Below are positions 43,752 through 53,790 of a stretch of DNA of 64,000 nt, piece after piece. The position numbers were made by a program, and so were the translations under genes. The notes under the pieces were generated by a model. It was not told where the DNA came from, ran no database searches, and worked only from the letters and a program-made list of their open reading frames with translations. Within the stretch, counting starts at the first letter, position 1; every line of letters starts with the position of its first letter. The stretch spans positions 124,001 through 188,000 of the forward strand of contig NZ_BMQP01000009.1 in assembly GCF_014648175.1 (NCBI RefSeq), in the 5' to 3' direction. The stretch comes from Planobispora rosea (GTDB taxonomy: Bacteria > Actinomycetota > Actinomycetes > Streptosporangiales > Streptosporangiaceae).

Positions 43752-44912
43752 ATGGTGGTTCCCTCCCCGCTTCTCCGGCACCTCCGCACGGTGCCGAGGG
43801 TCGATCTGCTGATCGGGGTGTCGATCATCGCTCTCGGCACACTCGAGGCGTTCACCGTCGCGGCCGAGTACGGTGCGGCGCGGACGCCCGAGCTGCGGTG
43901 GATCGGCCAGGCCCTCGTCACCGGCCTGCTCGTCTGGTTCCGCCGCAGGGCGCCGGTCGCGGCCTTCATCCTCATGATCCTCGCCCAGTACGCCTGGCAC
44001 CGGCAGGGGTACGAGCACTGCCAGGTCTGGCAGCTCTTCTCCCTCCTGCTCGTCTTCCACACCGTCGGCGCCGAGCTGCCGTTCCGCCCCGGCCTGGCCT
44101 GGGCCGTCACCGGCATCCTCGTCTTCGACTCCGGAGCGGTCGACCACCGGTGGCTCCCGCTGGAGGAGGTCATCTTCCTGACCGTGGTCTTCGGCGCCGC
44201 CTACCTCACCGGCCTGGCGCTGCGGGCCCACGCCGTACGGGCCCGCCGCCTGGCCGAGCACGCCGTACGACTGGAACGTGACAGGGAGCGCCGCGCCGCC
44301 GAGGCCGTCGCCGAGGAACGGGTCCGCATCGCCCGCGAGCTCCACGACGTCGTCGCGCACAGCGTGAGCATGATGGTGATGCAGGCCGGGCTGCTGCGCC
44401 GCCGGGGCGGCGGGGACGAGAACGCGCTGCGCGGCATCGAACGCTCGGGCCGGGAGGCCGTCGAGGAGCTGCGCGTCATGCTCGGCGCGTTGCGCATGCC
44501 GCTGGACGAGTCCATCCCCCAGGCCGGGCTGGACCAGCTCGCCACCACGGTGGACACCCTCGTCTCCACGGGCCTGCGGATCACGCTGGAGGTCACCGGC
44601 GAGCCGGTACGGCTCCCGCCGGGCCTGGACCTGTCCGCCTACCGCATCGCGCAGGAGGCGCTCACCAACGCCGTCAAGCACGCGGGCGACTCCGCCATCG
44701 CGATCCGCGTCGCCTACCACGACGGCTCCGTCGAGCTGGAGGTCCTGGACGAGGGCGGCGGCGCCCCGTCCGGGCTGTCGACCGGCAACGGCCTCATCGG
44801 CATGCGCGAGCGCGCCGAGCTGTTCGGCGGCACTTTCGAGGCGGGCCCGCGCGCCGGGGGCGGGTTCCGGGTCCACGCACGGCTGCCGATCTTCCAGGAG
44901 GTTCTCGCATGA
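43752..44912 (+). CDS. Two-component sensor histidine kinase (HisKA_3, NarL class)
   Basis: This 386-residue membrane kinase has four to five N-terminal helices and a short coiled region. The HisKA_3 dimerisation domain carries the phospho-acceptor His in RELHDVVAHSVS (about residue 198). The HATPase domain has AQEALTNAVKHA as N-box and NGLIGMRERAELFGG as G-box. No large sensor domain is present, so the signal is probably sensed in or at the membrane. Its stop overlaps the response regulator start (ATGA), giving a standard two-gene operon. Confidence 0.92.
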   Translation: MVVPSPLLRHLRTVPRVDLLIGVSIIALGTLEAFTVAAEYGAARTPELRWIGQALVTGLLVWFRRRAPVAAFILMILAQYAWHRQGYEHCQVWQLFSLLLVFHTVGAELPFRPGLAWAVTGILVFDSGAVDHRWLPLEEVIFLTVVFGAAYLTGLALRAHAVRARRLAEHAVRLERDRERRAAEAVAEERVRIARELHDVVAHSVSMMVMQAGLLRRRGGGDENALRGIERSGREAVEELRVMLGALRMPLDESIPQAGLDQLATTVDTLVSTGLRITLEVTGEPVRLPPGLDLSAYRIAQEALTNAVKHAGDSAIAIRVAYHDGSVELEVLDEGGGAPSGLSTGNGLIGMRERAELFGGTFEAGPRAGGGFRVHARLPIFQEVLA

Positions 44913-45574
44913 CCGCCATCCGCATTGTGATCGCCGACGACCAGGCGATGGTCCGCGCCGGGCTCCGGCTCGTCGTGGAGAGCGAACCCGGCATGGAGGT
45001 GGTCGGCGAGGCCCCGGACGGCCTGGAGGCCGTGGCGGCGGCCCGCCGCACGCGCCCGGACATCGTCCTGATGGACATCTCCATGCCGCGCATGGACGGT
45101 CTCACCGCGGCCCGGCAGTTGCTCGACCAGCCGGACCCGCCCAAGGTCGTCATGTTGACCACCTTCGACACCGATGAGAACCTCTACGCCGCCCTGCGCG
45201 CGGGCACCAGCGGTTTCCTGCTCAAGGTCTCCCCGCCCGAGCAGCTGGTGGAGGCCATCCGCGTGGTGGTCGGGGGCGACGCCCTGCTGGACCCGGCGGT
45301 GACCACCCGGGTGATCGCCTCCTTCGCCGGCCGCCACGAACCCGCGCCCCCGCCCCAGCTCGCCGAGCTGACCCCGCGCGAGCTGGAGGTGCTGTGTTTC
45401 CTGGCCCGGGGCATGACCAACGCCGAGATCGCGCGCGAGCTCTTCGTCGGCGAGGCCACGGTCAAGACCCACGTGGCGAGGGTGCTGATGAAGCTGCACC
45501 TGCGGGACCGGGCCCAGGCGGTGGTGTTCGCCTACGAGTCGGGCGTGGTGCGGCCGGGCGCCGCCATCGCGTAG
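44909..45574 (+). CDS. LuxR/NarL-family response regulator
   Basis: This 221-residue regulator has the receiver domain with acidic pair Asp10-Asp11, phospho-acceptor Asp56 in VLMDISMP, and the conserved Lys in FLLKVS. The C-terminal LuxR helix-turn-helix is LTPRELEVLCFLARGMTNAE. It is translationally coupled to the sensor kinase gene upstream. No target can be read from the neighbourhood; the gene after it is on the other strand. Confidence 0.93.
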   Translation: MTAIRIVIADDQAMVRAGLRLVVESEPGMEVVGEAPDGLEAVAAARRTRPDIVLMDISMPRMDGLTAARQLLDQPDPPKVVMLTTFDTDENLYAALRAGTSGFLLKVSPPEQLVEAIRVVVGGDALLDPAVTTRVIASFAGRHEPAPPPQLAELTPRELEVLCFLARGMTNAEIARELFVGEATVKTHVARVLMKLHLRDRAQAVVFAYESGVVRPGAAIA

Positions 45575-45606
45575 CAGAACGGGCATGAGAAGGCCGCCGG
45601 GCGGGC

Positions 45607-46299
45607 TCAGCCCGCGGCCTTCGCGTGCTCCGGCGCGGTACGGGCGGCCGGGTAGTAGGAGATCCACTCCTCGCGGCTCATCCTGAGCATCTTCACGCCG
45701 AGCCGGCCCAGCGCGATCACCGGGATGCCCCAGAGCACCACGGTCGCCGGGCCGTACGGAACCGCCATTGAGGTGCCGTAGCCGATCGCCAGGACGAGCG
45801 GGACCCACCAGTGGGCGAACCCGGCCCGCCAGACGCCGACCGCCAGGACCGGCGTGCCGAAGATGGCGAAGAAGATCCAGGGCATCTGGAAGCCGAAGAC
45901 GACGCCGGGCAGGTTCACCATCTCGTCCATGATGCGGGTGGCCTCCTCGGGCGCGTAGTGCCGCCCGAGCCACCACTCCACCGGGTCGGCCATGAGCAGG
46001 CCCGAGGCGTTGATGTAGCCGAGGATGACGAGCGGTCCCGCGATGTGCCCGAACACCGTCGCCCGGCGGCGCATCACGTGCAGCAGGCCGAGGGCCGCCA
46101 GGGCCATCAGCAGGTACGCCCAGTGGTACATGACCGACTGGACCTGGGCGAGGACGGGGTTGTCACCGAAGCTGACCGCCTCGCGCTCGTCGCCCCAGGT
46201 GCCGGGGTCGAGGATGACGGCGACGGCCTGGAGCAGCGGGGCGACGATCAGCAGCACGCCGGAGGCGACGCGCCGGAAGTCGGCGGAGTCCTTGAACAT
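45607..46299 (-). CDS. Hypothetical polytopic membrane protein
   Basis: This 230-residue protein has six predicted membrane segments, including VASGVLLIVAPLLQAVAVIL near the N-terminus, AYLLMALAALGLLHVM and IAGPLVILGYINASGLLM. I do not recognise a family with confidence; the pattern resembles uncharacterised actinobacterial membrane proteins. It is convergent with the response regulator gene, 32 bp apart. A target relation to that two-component system cannot be shown. Confidence 0.65.
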   Translation of the reverse strand: MFKDSADFRRVASGVLLIVAPLLQAVAVILDPGTWGDEREAVSFGDNPVLAQVQSVMYHWAYLLMALAALGLLHVMRRRATVFGHIAGPLVILGYINASGLLMADPVEWWLGRHYAPEEATRIMDEMVNLPGVVFGFQMPWIFFAIFGTPVLAVGVWRAGFAHWWVPLVLAIGYGTSMAVPYGPATVVLWGIPVIALGRLGVKMLRMSREEWISYYPAARTAPEHAKAAG

Positions 46300-46464
46300 A
46301 GGGGTTTCCTTGCTGTGCGCTGGCCTGAGCAGGCCTTACGCCGGAGAAGGTAGTCCGCGCAACCACCTCCGGTCGTCCGCCGCGGGGCTGATCCGGGGTC
46401 CCCCGCTGGGGTAGGGGCGGCTTGTCCAGGGGGTGACGGAGGGCGCGTCCGTCCGATCTCATAA

Positions 46465-47850
<1,386 letters not shown>

Positions 47851-47853
<3 letters not shown>

Positions 47854-47906
47854 GCGGGCCGGTCTGAGCGGGCCGGTCTGAGCGGCCTGGTCTGAGCGGC
47901 CCGATC
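47851..47906. repeat. 14-bp tandem repeat, four copies, starting at the gdhA stop codon
   Basis: TGAGCGGGCCGGTC occurs twice exactly, then twice with one or two changes. The TGA of gdhA is the first codon of the first copy, so every copy carries a TGA; with a 14-bp unit these fall in shifting phases. Confidence 0.88.
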
Positions 47907-47923
47907 CCGGGTACGGGCTCACC

Positions 47924-47978
47924 GATCACGGCGATAGTGCGGGATCCGCCCGCGGAACGATGCGCTGTCGCCGTGATC
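47924..47978. other. Long-loop inverted repeat downstream of gdhA
   Basis: GATCACGGCGA (47924-47934) and TCGCCGTGATC (47968-47978) form a perfect 11-bp inverted repeat with a 33-nt centre. It lies between the convergent gdhA and phosphotransferase genes, with no T-run. It may be a bidirectional end structure or a protein site. Confidence 0.5.
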
Positions 47979-48007
47979 GACGGCGTGCCCCCGTCATCCG
48001 GTGATGT

Positions 48008-48955
48008 TCAGGGGGTGACCGCCCGCCGGATCCCGGCGAGCGAGGCCGTCAGGAGGCGGTCACGGCCGGTGGACTCCGCGTAATCGGCGAGGGCCGCGCA
48101 CAGGAACACCGCCAGGACCCGCGCGGCCGTCTCGCGTTCCGGGCCGAGCGGACGCCCGTAGGCCGCCAGCAGCGCCGTACGGGCCGCCCCGGAGAAACCC
48201 GCGTAGGCCAGCGAGAGGTCCACCGCGGGGTCGGCCCGGGAAAGGTCGCCCCAGTCGATGACGCCGGTCGCCCGGCCGTCCGGGCCGACCAGCAGGTGCC
48301 TCAGGTGCAGGTCGCCGTGGACGACCACGGCGGGGCCGGGCGGCGGATCCGCCCTCTCTCCCTCGGCCAGGAGCCGTTCGACGGCCGGATCCGGCCGCCA
48401 CACGCCGCGGCGGGCGAGCCTGTCCAGCCGCTCCCGGGCCATCGGCGCCCGCACGCCGGGATCGCCCCGGCGCATCGGATCGACGGGCAGCGCGGAACCC
48501 GCCCCGGCGGCCGGGCCCGGATCGTGCAGGGCGCGCAGGAACGCGCCGAGATCGGCGGCGGCCCGCACCTGCCCGGCCGCCGGGAGGCCGGCCTCGGCCA
48601 GCTCCCGGCCGGGGATGAGCTCCGCGCCCCAGAACGGCCACGGGTAGGAGCCGCTGGGACGCCCGATCCGGGTGGGAACCGGCAGCGCCAGCGGCAGCCC
48701 CGGAGCGAGGGCGGGCAGGGTGGCGATCTCCCGCTCGACGCCGGGCAGCGCGACGGCGCGGCGCGGGAACCGGAACACCCACCGCCCGCCGACGAGATGG
48801 ACGGTGTTGTCCCAGCCGGTGGCGAGCAACGCGACCGGCGCACCGCGGAGATCGGGGAACTGCTCACCCACCAGCGCCGCCGCGTCGGCCTCTCCGATGT
48901 CGTGCTCGGCCGCCCACTCGGCTCCGGAGGCGACCCCCCGGCTGTTGATCGTCAC
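48008..48955 (-). CDS. Aminoglycoside phosphotransferase (APH) family protein
   Basis: This 315-residue protein has the APH kinase fold with the catalytic loop VVVHGDLHLRHLLVGPDG (about residues 214-231) and the metal-binding VIDWGDLSRADPAVDLS. Members phosphorylate aminoglycosides, macrolides, homoserine or other small molecules. The subgroup with LLATGWDNTVHLVGGRWVFR at the N-terminus is common in actinobacteria and mostly uncharacterised, so antibiotic resistance should not be assumed. It is convergent with gdhA and downstream of no obvious partner. Confidence 0.85.
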   Translation of the reverse strand: MTINSRGVASGAEWAAEHDIGEADAAALVGEQFPDLRGAPVALLATGWDNTVHLVGGRWVFRFPRRAVALPGVEREIATLPALAPGLPLALPVPTRIGRPSGSYPWPFWGAELIPGRELAEAGLPAAGQVRAAADLGAFLRALHDPGPAAGAGSALPVDPMRRGDPGVRAPMARERLDRLARRGVWRPDPAVERLLAEGERADPPPGPAVVVHGDLHLRHLLVGPDGRATGVIDWGDLSRADPAVDLSLAYAGFSGAARTALLAAYGRPLGPERETAARVLAVFLCAALADYAESTGRDRLLTASLAGIRRAVTP

Positions 48956-49031
48956 GGCCGTCAGGCTACCCCGCGCGTGCCGTACGGAGACGGGCCGAGC
49001 GCCTGGACGGTCGTCACGCGTACGGCATCCG

Positions 49032-49487
49032 TCACGCGTACCGCATCACCGGGTCGGGGGAGGCGTCGAGGACGCACCACACGGTGCGGCCCAGGATGCC
49101 GCGGTCGCGCACGCCCCAGCGCCCCCTGGAGAGCTCGCGGACGATGGTCAGGCCGCGGCCGCACTCCGCGTCCTCCGGCACGGTGTCGAAGGCACGTGGC
49201 CAGGAGAAGTCTCCGCCCGGGTCGGTGACCTCCAGGTAGAGGAGGTTCGTCACCCGGGTGAGGGTGAGCACGATCAGGCTCCCCGCCCGGCCGCGGTCGG
49301 CGTGCACGGCCGCGTTGGTGACGAGTTCGGAGGTCGCCAGCCGTACGTTCTCGTAGGCCCGGTGATCCGCGCCGATCCACTCCCGTACGCAGGCGCGGGC
49401 CTGCGCGGTGGACGCGGGATCGAGGGCCAGACAGGCCTCCCCGAGGATCTCGGCCTCGACGCCTTCAGGAACGATTACCGAATTCAT
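49032..49487 (-). CDS. ATP-binding protein, anti-sigma regulatory type (HATPase_c_2)
   Basis: This 151-residue protein contains a GHKL ATPase domain like those of SpoIIAB/RsbW. The N-box is ATSELVTNAAVHAD (about residues 51-64), the G1 box VTDPGGDF, and the G2 region ECGRGLTIVRELS. Stand-alone proteins of this kind in actinomycetes act in regulatory pairs with XRE and DUF397 proteins, as here, where that pair is divergently encoded 137 bp away. It may act as anti-sigma factor or serine kinase; the partner sigma factor is not in the window. Confidence 0.85.
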   Translation of the reverse strand: MNSVIVPEGVEAEILGEACLALDPASTAQARACVREWIGADHRAYENVRLATSELVTNAAVHADRGRAGSLIVLTLTRVTNLLYLEVTDPGGDFSWPRAFDTVPEDAECGRGLTIVRELSRGRWGVRDRGILGRTVWCVLDASPDPVMRYA

Positions 49488-49624
49488 CTCTACCTGCTCG
49501 GTGGCCGGTTTTCTGATTTGTCTTCTGAGGATCGCACCGTGCGGCTACCGTCTGTATCGGAATGACCACAGCCCATGTTCAACGCTTTCTGTGAAACCAT
49601 CGGTGAAACGGAGGTGACGAGGGG

Positions 49625-50458
49625 ATGCCGAAGCCCAGGGAGCTCGACCCCAGCACCTCGCCGATCGCCTTTTTCGGCTACGAGCTGCGGCGCTATCGGC
49701 AGGAGGCGGGGCTGACCCAGTCGAAGCTGGCCAGCAGGGCGGGGTTCGCACTGGGCACGATCTCGATGGCGGAGACCGGACGGCGGCCTCCGACCGAGGA
49801 TTTCGCACGGCGGTGCGACGAGGCGCTGGGGGCCGACGGCGCCCTCATCCGGATCAAGGAGATGATCGACAACGTCGCGGCCCGGCTGCCCGCGTGGTTC
49901 CGCCCCTGGGCGGAGATCGAGCAGGCCGCGGAGAGCCTGCGCACGTGGGAGCCGCTCATCGTGCCGGGCCTGCTGCAGACGGAGGACTACGCGCGGGTGC
50001 TCTTCAGCGGCGAGCCCCGCGCGTCGGCCGGGGGAGTGGAGCGGGACGTGGCCGCCCGGATGGAGCGTCAGCGCGTCCTGGAACGGGAGGACCCGCCCAT
50101 GCTCTGGGTCGTCATGGACGAGGGCGTGCTCGCCCGGCGCATCGGGGACGACGCCGTCATGGCGGCGCAGCTCGACCGCCTGCTCCAGGTGGCGGGCCTG
50201 CCGCACGTCACCCTCCAGGTGCTGCCCTCCGACGCGGGCAGCACCGTCGGGCTGCTGGGCGGGTTCGTCATTGCGCAGAGCCGGGGGTTTGCCAATACTG
50301 TTTACATGGAGTCGGCCGGCCAGGGTCAAGTCACCGACAGGCCCGACGACGTGGCGGATATCACGACCAAATACGAGGCGATCCGCGCCGAGGCCCTTCC
50401 TCAGAGGGCTTCGCTGAAGCTCATTCGGGAGATGAAGCACCGATGGATCGGGAACTGA
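49625..50458 (+). CDS. XRE-family regulator with DUF5753 domain
   Basis: This 277-residue protein has an N-terminal XRE helix-turn-helix (LRRYRQEAGLTQSKLASRAG, about residues 21-40, and LGTISMAETGRRPP). A DUF5753-type domain follows, with EPLIVPGLLQTEDYARVL and a C-terminal segment MESAGQGQVTDRPDDV. These proteins come with small DUF397 partners in actinobacteria, as the next gene shows, and in Streptomyces they influence development and antibiotic production. The partner gene starts inside its last codons. Confidence 0.9.
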   Translation: MPKPRELDPSTSPIAFFGYELRRYRQEAGLTQSKLASRAGFALGTISMAETGRRPPTEDFARRCDEALGADGALIRIKEMIDNVAARLPAWFRPWAEIEQAAESLRTWEPLIVPGLLQTEDYARVLFSGEPRASAGGVERDVAARMERQRVLEREDPPMLWVVMDEGVLARRIGDDAVMAAQLDRLLQVAGLPHVTLQVLPSDAGSTVGLLGGFVIAQSRGFANTVYMESAGQGQVTDRPDDVADITTKYEAIRAEALPQRASLKLIREMKHRWIGN

Positions 50459-50646
50459 ACGAGGCCGTGTGGGTGAAGTCGCCGTTCTCCGGCGGTAACG
50501 GCGGTAACTGTGTGGAGATAGCCAGACTGTCGGGCGGGCGGGTCGGCGTCCGCGACAGCAAGGATCGGTCTGGTCCGGCACTGGTGTTCACTCCGTCCGA
50601 GTGGACCGCTTTCACCCGCTGGATCCGTACGGACGACACGGTCTGA
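50443..50646 (+). CDS. DUF397 domain protein
   Basis: This 67-residue protein begins MDRELNEAVWVKSPFSGGNG and contains GNCVEIARL, VGVRDSKDRSGPAL and FTPSEWTAFTRWIR, the DUF397 consensus in order. ATG 50443 lies 16 nt inside the XRE gene, in another frame, which couples the two. DUF397 proteins pair with XRE/DUF5753 regulators and may act as their antitoxin-like or modulating partner. Function of this pair is not known. Confidence 0.9.
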   Translation: MDRELNEAVWVKSPFSGGNGGNCVEIARLSGGRVGVRDSKDRSGPALVFTPSEWTAFTRWIRTDDTV

Positions 50647-50736
50647 GCACATCCCGTACGGCCGCGCGCCGGGTCCGGCGTGCGGCCGTACGGCTGAGAT
50701 CCGCGAGAGGTGGTCAACGATCCGTGGGAGAGGCGG

Positions 50737-51042
50737 TCAACGCGTTTCCACCCAGATGCTGACGATCTGGTGCGGGGTGATGCCGGTGACCGAGGCGGTC
50801 CCGGCCGGCTGCCAGGGGCCGATGATCGGGATCAGGCCGACTTCGGGGAGGAAGTGGCGCTGCAGGACCCGGATCCGGTGCTCGCCCGTCCCGGTGGCGC
50901 AGTAGCTGGAGGCCTGAAGCCCGCTGACCTGGTGGCTGCAGTCGGTGGGGGCGGCCGAGGCGGCGGTGGCCGTCCCGGTGACCAGCGCGGTGGCCGCGAG
51001 CGCGGTCGCCGAGACGAGTGTCGTCCATCTTCTCACGTTCAT
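50737..51042 (-). CDS. Small secreted hypothetical protein
   Basis: This 101-residue protein starts MNVRRWTTLVSATALAATAL and ends its signal peptide near ATAASAA, leaving a mature part of about 70 residues with two cysteines (DCSHQ and SYCAT) that could form a disulfide. ATG 51042 is chosen because AGGGAG lies 9 nt upstream and a signal peptide then begins the protein; a longer in-frame extension has no such features. No family is recognised. A TAGGAAA-G-TTTCCTA palindrome lies about 120 bp upstream. Confidence 0.65.
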   Translation of the reverse strand: MNVRRWTTLVSATALAATALVTGTATAASAAPTDCSHQVSGLQASSYCATGTGEHRIRVLQRHFLPEVGLIPIIGPWQPAGTASVTGITPHQIVSIWVETR

Positions 51043-51163
51043 GCAGGACTCCCTGGGGGATGGCGAGGCCGGGCGCATGGAGATGTCGGGCGCGCGGAGC
51101 TCGGGCGCGCGATGAGCTCCGCTGGGCGGGGACGGATCGCCGCAGCGACCAGCACCTATTTCA

Positions 51164-51178
51164 TAGGAAAGTTTCCTA
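51164..51178. promoter_or_regulatory. TAGGAAA-G-TTTCCTA palindrome
   Basis: This perfect 7-1-7 inverted repeat lies in an AT-rich stretch upstream of the small secreted protein gene (minus strand). The size and AT-rich setting suit an operator. I cannot name the regulator from the sequence. Confidence 0.6.
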
Positions 51179-51630
51179 AAAATTAAAGTAGTCACACCCC
51201 TGTGGCGCCGTCAACACTCTGGTGCGCACGGAGCAGGACGTACCGCCCAAGGGGAAGTCGCGGCATCTCGACGGGCGGCGGCCGGATGCCACGGGTGGTT
51301 CTCCCGGGACGGCCGGCGTCCACAGCCGGCATGTGACCGCCGGCCGGCGGGACATCGGTGATCACGTAGTGGCCGTATCGCCGCACTCCCTGGTCTCGTC
51401 CGGCGAAATCGCAGGGTGCGGGCGGAATGCATTTCACAAGCCACTTCCCGATACCCGCCGGAAATCAATTTTGTGAACGGGGCCTCCGACGTGCGGGGAA
51501 GCCTCACCGGAAATCACCGTCCGTCTGAACACGAACGTTCGTGAAGGAGACCGGGGCCGCACGCGACCGCCGCTCGCCGGGTCACCACCTCGTAAGGTTT
51601 CACCGCCCGCCCCATGCCTACGCTTGACCC
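51179..51630. other. Intergenic region without a supported gene
   Basis: No open frame here has a start, ribosome binding site and codon pattern that I would trust. It does contain CACGAACGTTCGTG (51530-51543), a perfect 14-bp palindrome about 90 bp before the thioredoxin-like lipoprotein gene, which may be an operator for that gene. Confidence 0.5.
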
Positions 51631-52248
51631 GTGATCAGATCTCGTACGGCGGCCGCCCTCGCCGCGACCGTCCTGCTCGCCGCAGGCTGCGGCACCGGAG
51701 GGGACGACACCGCCACCCAGGCCCGCAGTGGCGAACCGTCGTCGGCGAGCACCGCGCCCGCCCCGGCCGCCACCTCCACCCCGTCCCCCGCGAGCGGAAC
51801 AGGCGAGCCGTCCGAGTCGGCGACGGCATCGAAGGCGCCCGTCCCGGAGGTCCTGACGTTCACCGCCAGGACCCTGGACGGCAAGACCTTCGAGGGGGCG
51901 AGCCTGGCGGGCAGGCCGGTGGTCTTCTGGTTCTGGGCCCCGTGGTGTCCCAAGTGCATGTCCGAGGCGCCCGCGGTCAAGGCCGCGGCCGGGAAGTACG
52001 GCGACGTCGCCTTCGTCGGCGTCGCGGGCCTCGACACCGAAGCCGCGATGAGGCAGTTCGTCCAGCGCACCGGGACCGGCGACATCGTGCAGCTCTCCGA
52101 CGACAAGGGCGCGGTGTGGACCAGGCTGGGCGTCAGCCAGCAGTCCACGTTCGTGTTCATGAAGCCGGACGGCTCGACGGAGAAGGCATCGGGTCCGCTC
52201 GACTCCGGCGAGCTGAACGGGTACGTCGAGAAGCTCCGCGCCGGATAG
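51631..52248 (+). CDS. TlpA/redoxin-like thiol-disulfide lipoprotein
   Basis: This 205-residue lipoprotein has a signal peptide ending in the lipobox AAGC (about residue 19) and a Ser/Thr/Ala/Pro-rich linker to about residue 68. The thioredoxin-fold domain carries the redox motif WCPKC (residues about 108-112), typical of TlpA/ResA-like extracytoplasmic proteins. The GTG start has no strong ribosome binding site. The CcdA-like gene 16 bp downstream would supply electrons across the membrane, so the two form a thiol-reduction pair for cytochrome c maturation or disulfide repair. Confidence 0.88.
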   Translation: MIRSRTAAALAATVLLAAGCGTGGDDTATQARSGEPSSASTAPAPAATSTPSPASGTGEPSESATASKAPVPEVLTFTARTLDGKTFEGASLAGRPVVFWFWAPWCPKCMSEAPAVKAAAGKYGDVAFVGVAGLDTEAAMRQFVQRTGTGDIVQLSDDKGAVWTRLGVSQQSTFVFMKPDGSTEKASGPLDSGELNGYVEKLRAG

Positions 52249-52264
52249 CGCCGGGACAGCCCTG

Positions 52265-53170
52265 ATGCTCTCCGCCGACCTGCCGCTCGCCCTGGCCCTC
52301 GCAGCCGGTACGGTCGCCGCCTTCAACCCGTGCGGCTTCGCCATGCTCCCGGCCTACCTCACCATGCTGATTACCGACGACAGCACCGACGACAGGCCCG
52401 TCGGGAACGGCGGCGGGAAGACGGGCGGCGGGGCCGTACGGCGCGGGCCGATACCGCGGGCGGTGCTGCTGGCCGCCGCCATGACCGCCGGGTTCGTCAC
52501 GGTCTTCGGCCTGTTCGGGATGGTCGTCACCCCGCTCGCCCTCTCCGTCGGGCAGTACCTGCCGTGGGCGACCGTCGTGATCGGGATCGTCCTCGCCGGG
52601 CTCGGCGTGTGGCTGCTGAGCGGGAGGGAACTCCTCCTCCCCACGCCCGCGTTCGGCACCGGCCGCGTCACCGCCTCCCCGATCTCGCTGTACGGCTACG
52701 GCCTGTCCTACGCCGTGGCCTCCCTGTCCTGCACCGCCGGGCCGTTCCTCGCGGTCACCTCCGCCTCCCTGGCGAGCGACGGCGTCCTGGGCGGCCTGGC
52801 CGTCTTCGTCGCCTACGCGGCCGGAATGGGGCTGGTCGTCACCCTGCTCTCGCTGGCCGTGGCGCTGGCGCGCGGCGCGGCGGTCGCCCGGATGCGCCGG
52901 ATCCTGCCCCACGTGCCGCGGATCAGCGGCGGTCTCCTCCTGCCGGCCGGGCTGTACGTCGTCTACTACGGCTGGTACGAGCTGCGCGTCTTCGCGGGCG
53001 CGTCCACCGACGATCCGATCGTGGGCGCGGCGACGGCCGTGCAGGGAGCGGTCGCCACGGGGGTCGAGGCGCTCGGTGCGGGATGGATCGCCGTCGCGCT
53101 CGCCGTGCTCGTCCTCGGGGCGGTCATGCTGCGCCGGGTACGGCGGCACGCCGGTGAGCGGCCGCGCTGA
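52265..53170 (+). CDS. Cytochrome c biogenesis/thiol transporter protein, CcdA-DsbD type
   Basis: This 301-residue membrane protein has six to seven helices. The two redox cysteines are in AFNPCGFAMLPAYL (about residue 23) and AVASLSCTAGPFLAV (about residue 156), the CcdA/DsbD-beta signature. It passes electrons from cytoplasmic thioredoxin to an outside partner, here most likely the TlpA-like lipoprotein encoded just upstream. A Gly-rich cytoplasmic loop follows the first helix (about residues 38-60). Confidence 0.88.
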   Translation: MLSADLPLALALAAGTVAAFNPCGFAMLPAYLTMLITDDSTDDRPVGNGGGKTGGGAVRRGPIPRAVLLAAAMTAGFVTVFGLFGMVVTPLALSVGQYLPWATVVIGIVLAGLGVWLLSGRELLLPTPAFGTGRVTASPISLYGYGLSYAVASLSCTAGPFLAVTSASLASDGVLGGLAVFVAYAAGMGLVVTLLSLAVALARGAAVARMRRILPHVPRISGGLLLPAGLYVVYYGWYELRVFAGASTDDPIVGAATAVQGAVATGVEALGAGWIAVALAVLVLGAVMLRRVRRHAGERPR

Positions 53171-53523
53171 GCCCGCCGGCTGGTATGAGGTTGTCCGGAT
53201 CTCGTGATATGGCCTTCCTGATGCTCTCTGCCTAATTTTTGGAGGTCGGCCCTGGTCGGCCGGTAGGGCTACTCGCAGCGTGCTTTCTTTGCATTTAGTG
53301 CCAAATTTCGGTCTGATTGGTGTTCATGTGAGGTAAGTTTCTGTTTTTGCGGCTGAGAATTGGGGAGAGGGCCCTAATCTGGGGACAGGAGAGACCCGAT
53401 CCCGGGAAGATGTGTCGTGGTGCTGCTCGTGGAGCGGCCGGTCGGCCCTCGGGAAGAGGTTCCAGCGGAGTCCGCCTGCCGTCCCCGCCGGTCAACGCTG
53501 TTTCTTCCCCGAGGAGACCCGAT
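53171..53523. other. AT-richer intergenic region without a supported gene
   Basis: The stretch 53205-53360 is clearly lower in GC than its surroundings and has T-runs. No credible gene is seen. It probably holds the promoter of the small Cys-rich protein that starts at 53524. Confidence 0.4.
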
Positions 53524-53790
53524 ATGAGCGATCACCGCAGCCGGTGCGAAGTCTGTGGCGGCGTCCGTCCGGCGCAGAATCCCAATGAGTACACCCGCGA
53601 GCGGTTGCTGCTGATCGCCGAGGTCGGGTTCTGCGCCTGCCGGAGCGTCGCGACCGCCGATGACGGCCGTCCTCCCGCCGAGCCCAGGCACGCTGAGCCC
53701 AGGCACGCTGAGCCCAGGCGTGCCGAGCCCCGGGCCGCCGAACCCCAGTCCGCCAGGCCCCAGCCCGTGGGGTCGCGGACCGCGGGCTGA
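53524..53790 (+). CDS. Small Cys-rich protein with EPRHA repeat tail
   Basis: This 88-residue protein begins MSDHRSRCEVCGGVRP and continues with GFCACRS, so it has a CxxC pair and a CxC pair that could bind zinc. The second half consists of EPRHA/EPRRA/EPRAA-type repeats. ATG 53524 follows GAGGAGA. I recognise no family. It stands between the thiol-pair operon and the DUF6421 operon on the same strand. Confidence 0.6.
   Translation: MSDHRSRCEVCGGVRPAQNPNEYTRERLLLIAEVGFCACRSVATADDGRPPAEPRHAEPRHAEPRRAEPRAAEPQSARPQPVGSRTAG
53680..53739. repeat. 15-bp tandem repeat in the Cys-rich protein gene
   Basis: GAGCCCAGGCACGCT occurs twice exactly and then in at least two diverging copies, encoding EPRHA-like units. 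Confidence 0.8.

Noticed and set aside
48008..48955. APH-fold protein as an antibiotic-resistance gene
   Set aside because: The kinase motifs are present, but many actinobacterial members act on other small molecules and nothing nearby points to a drug.
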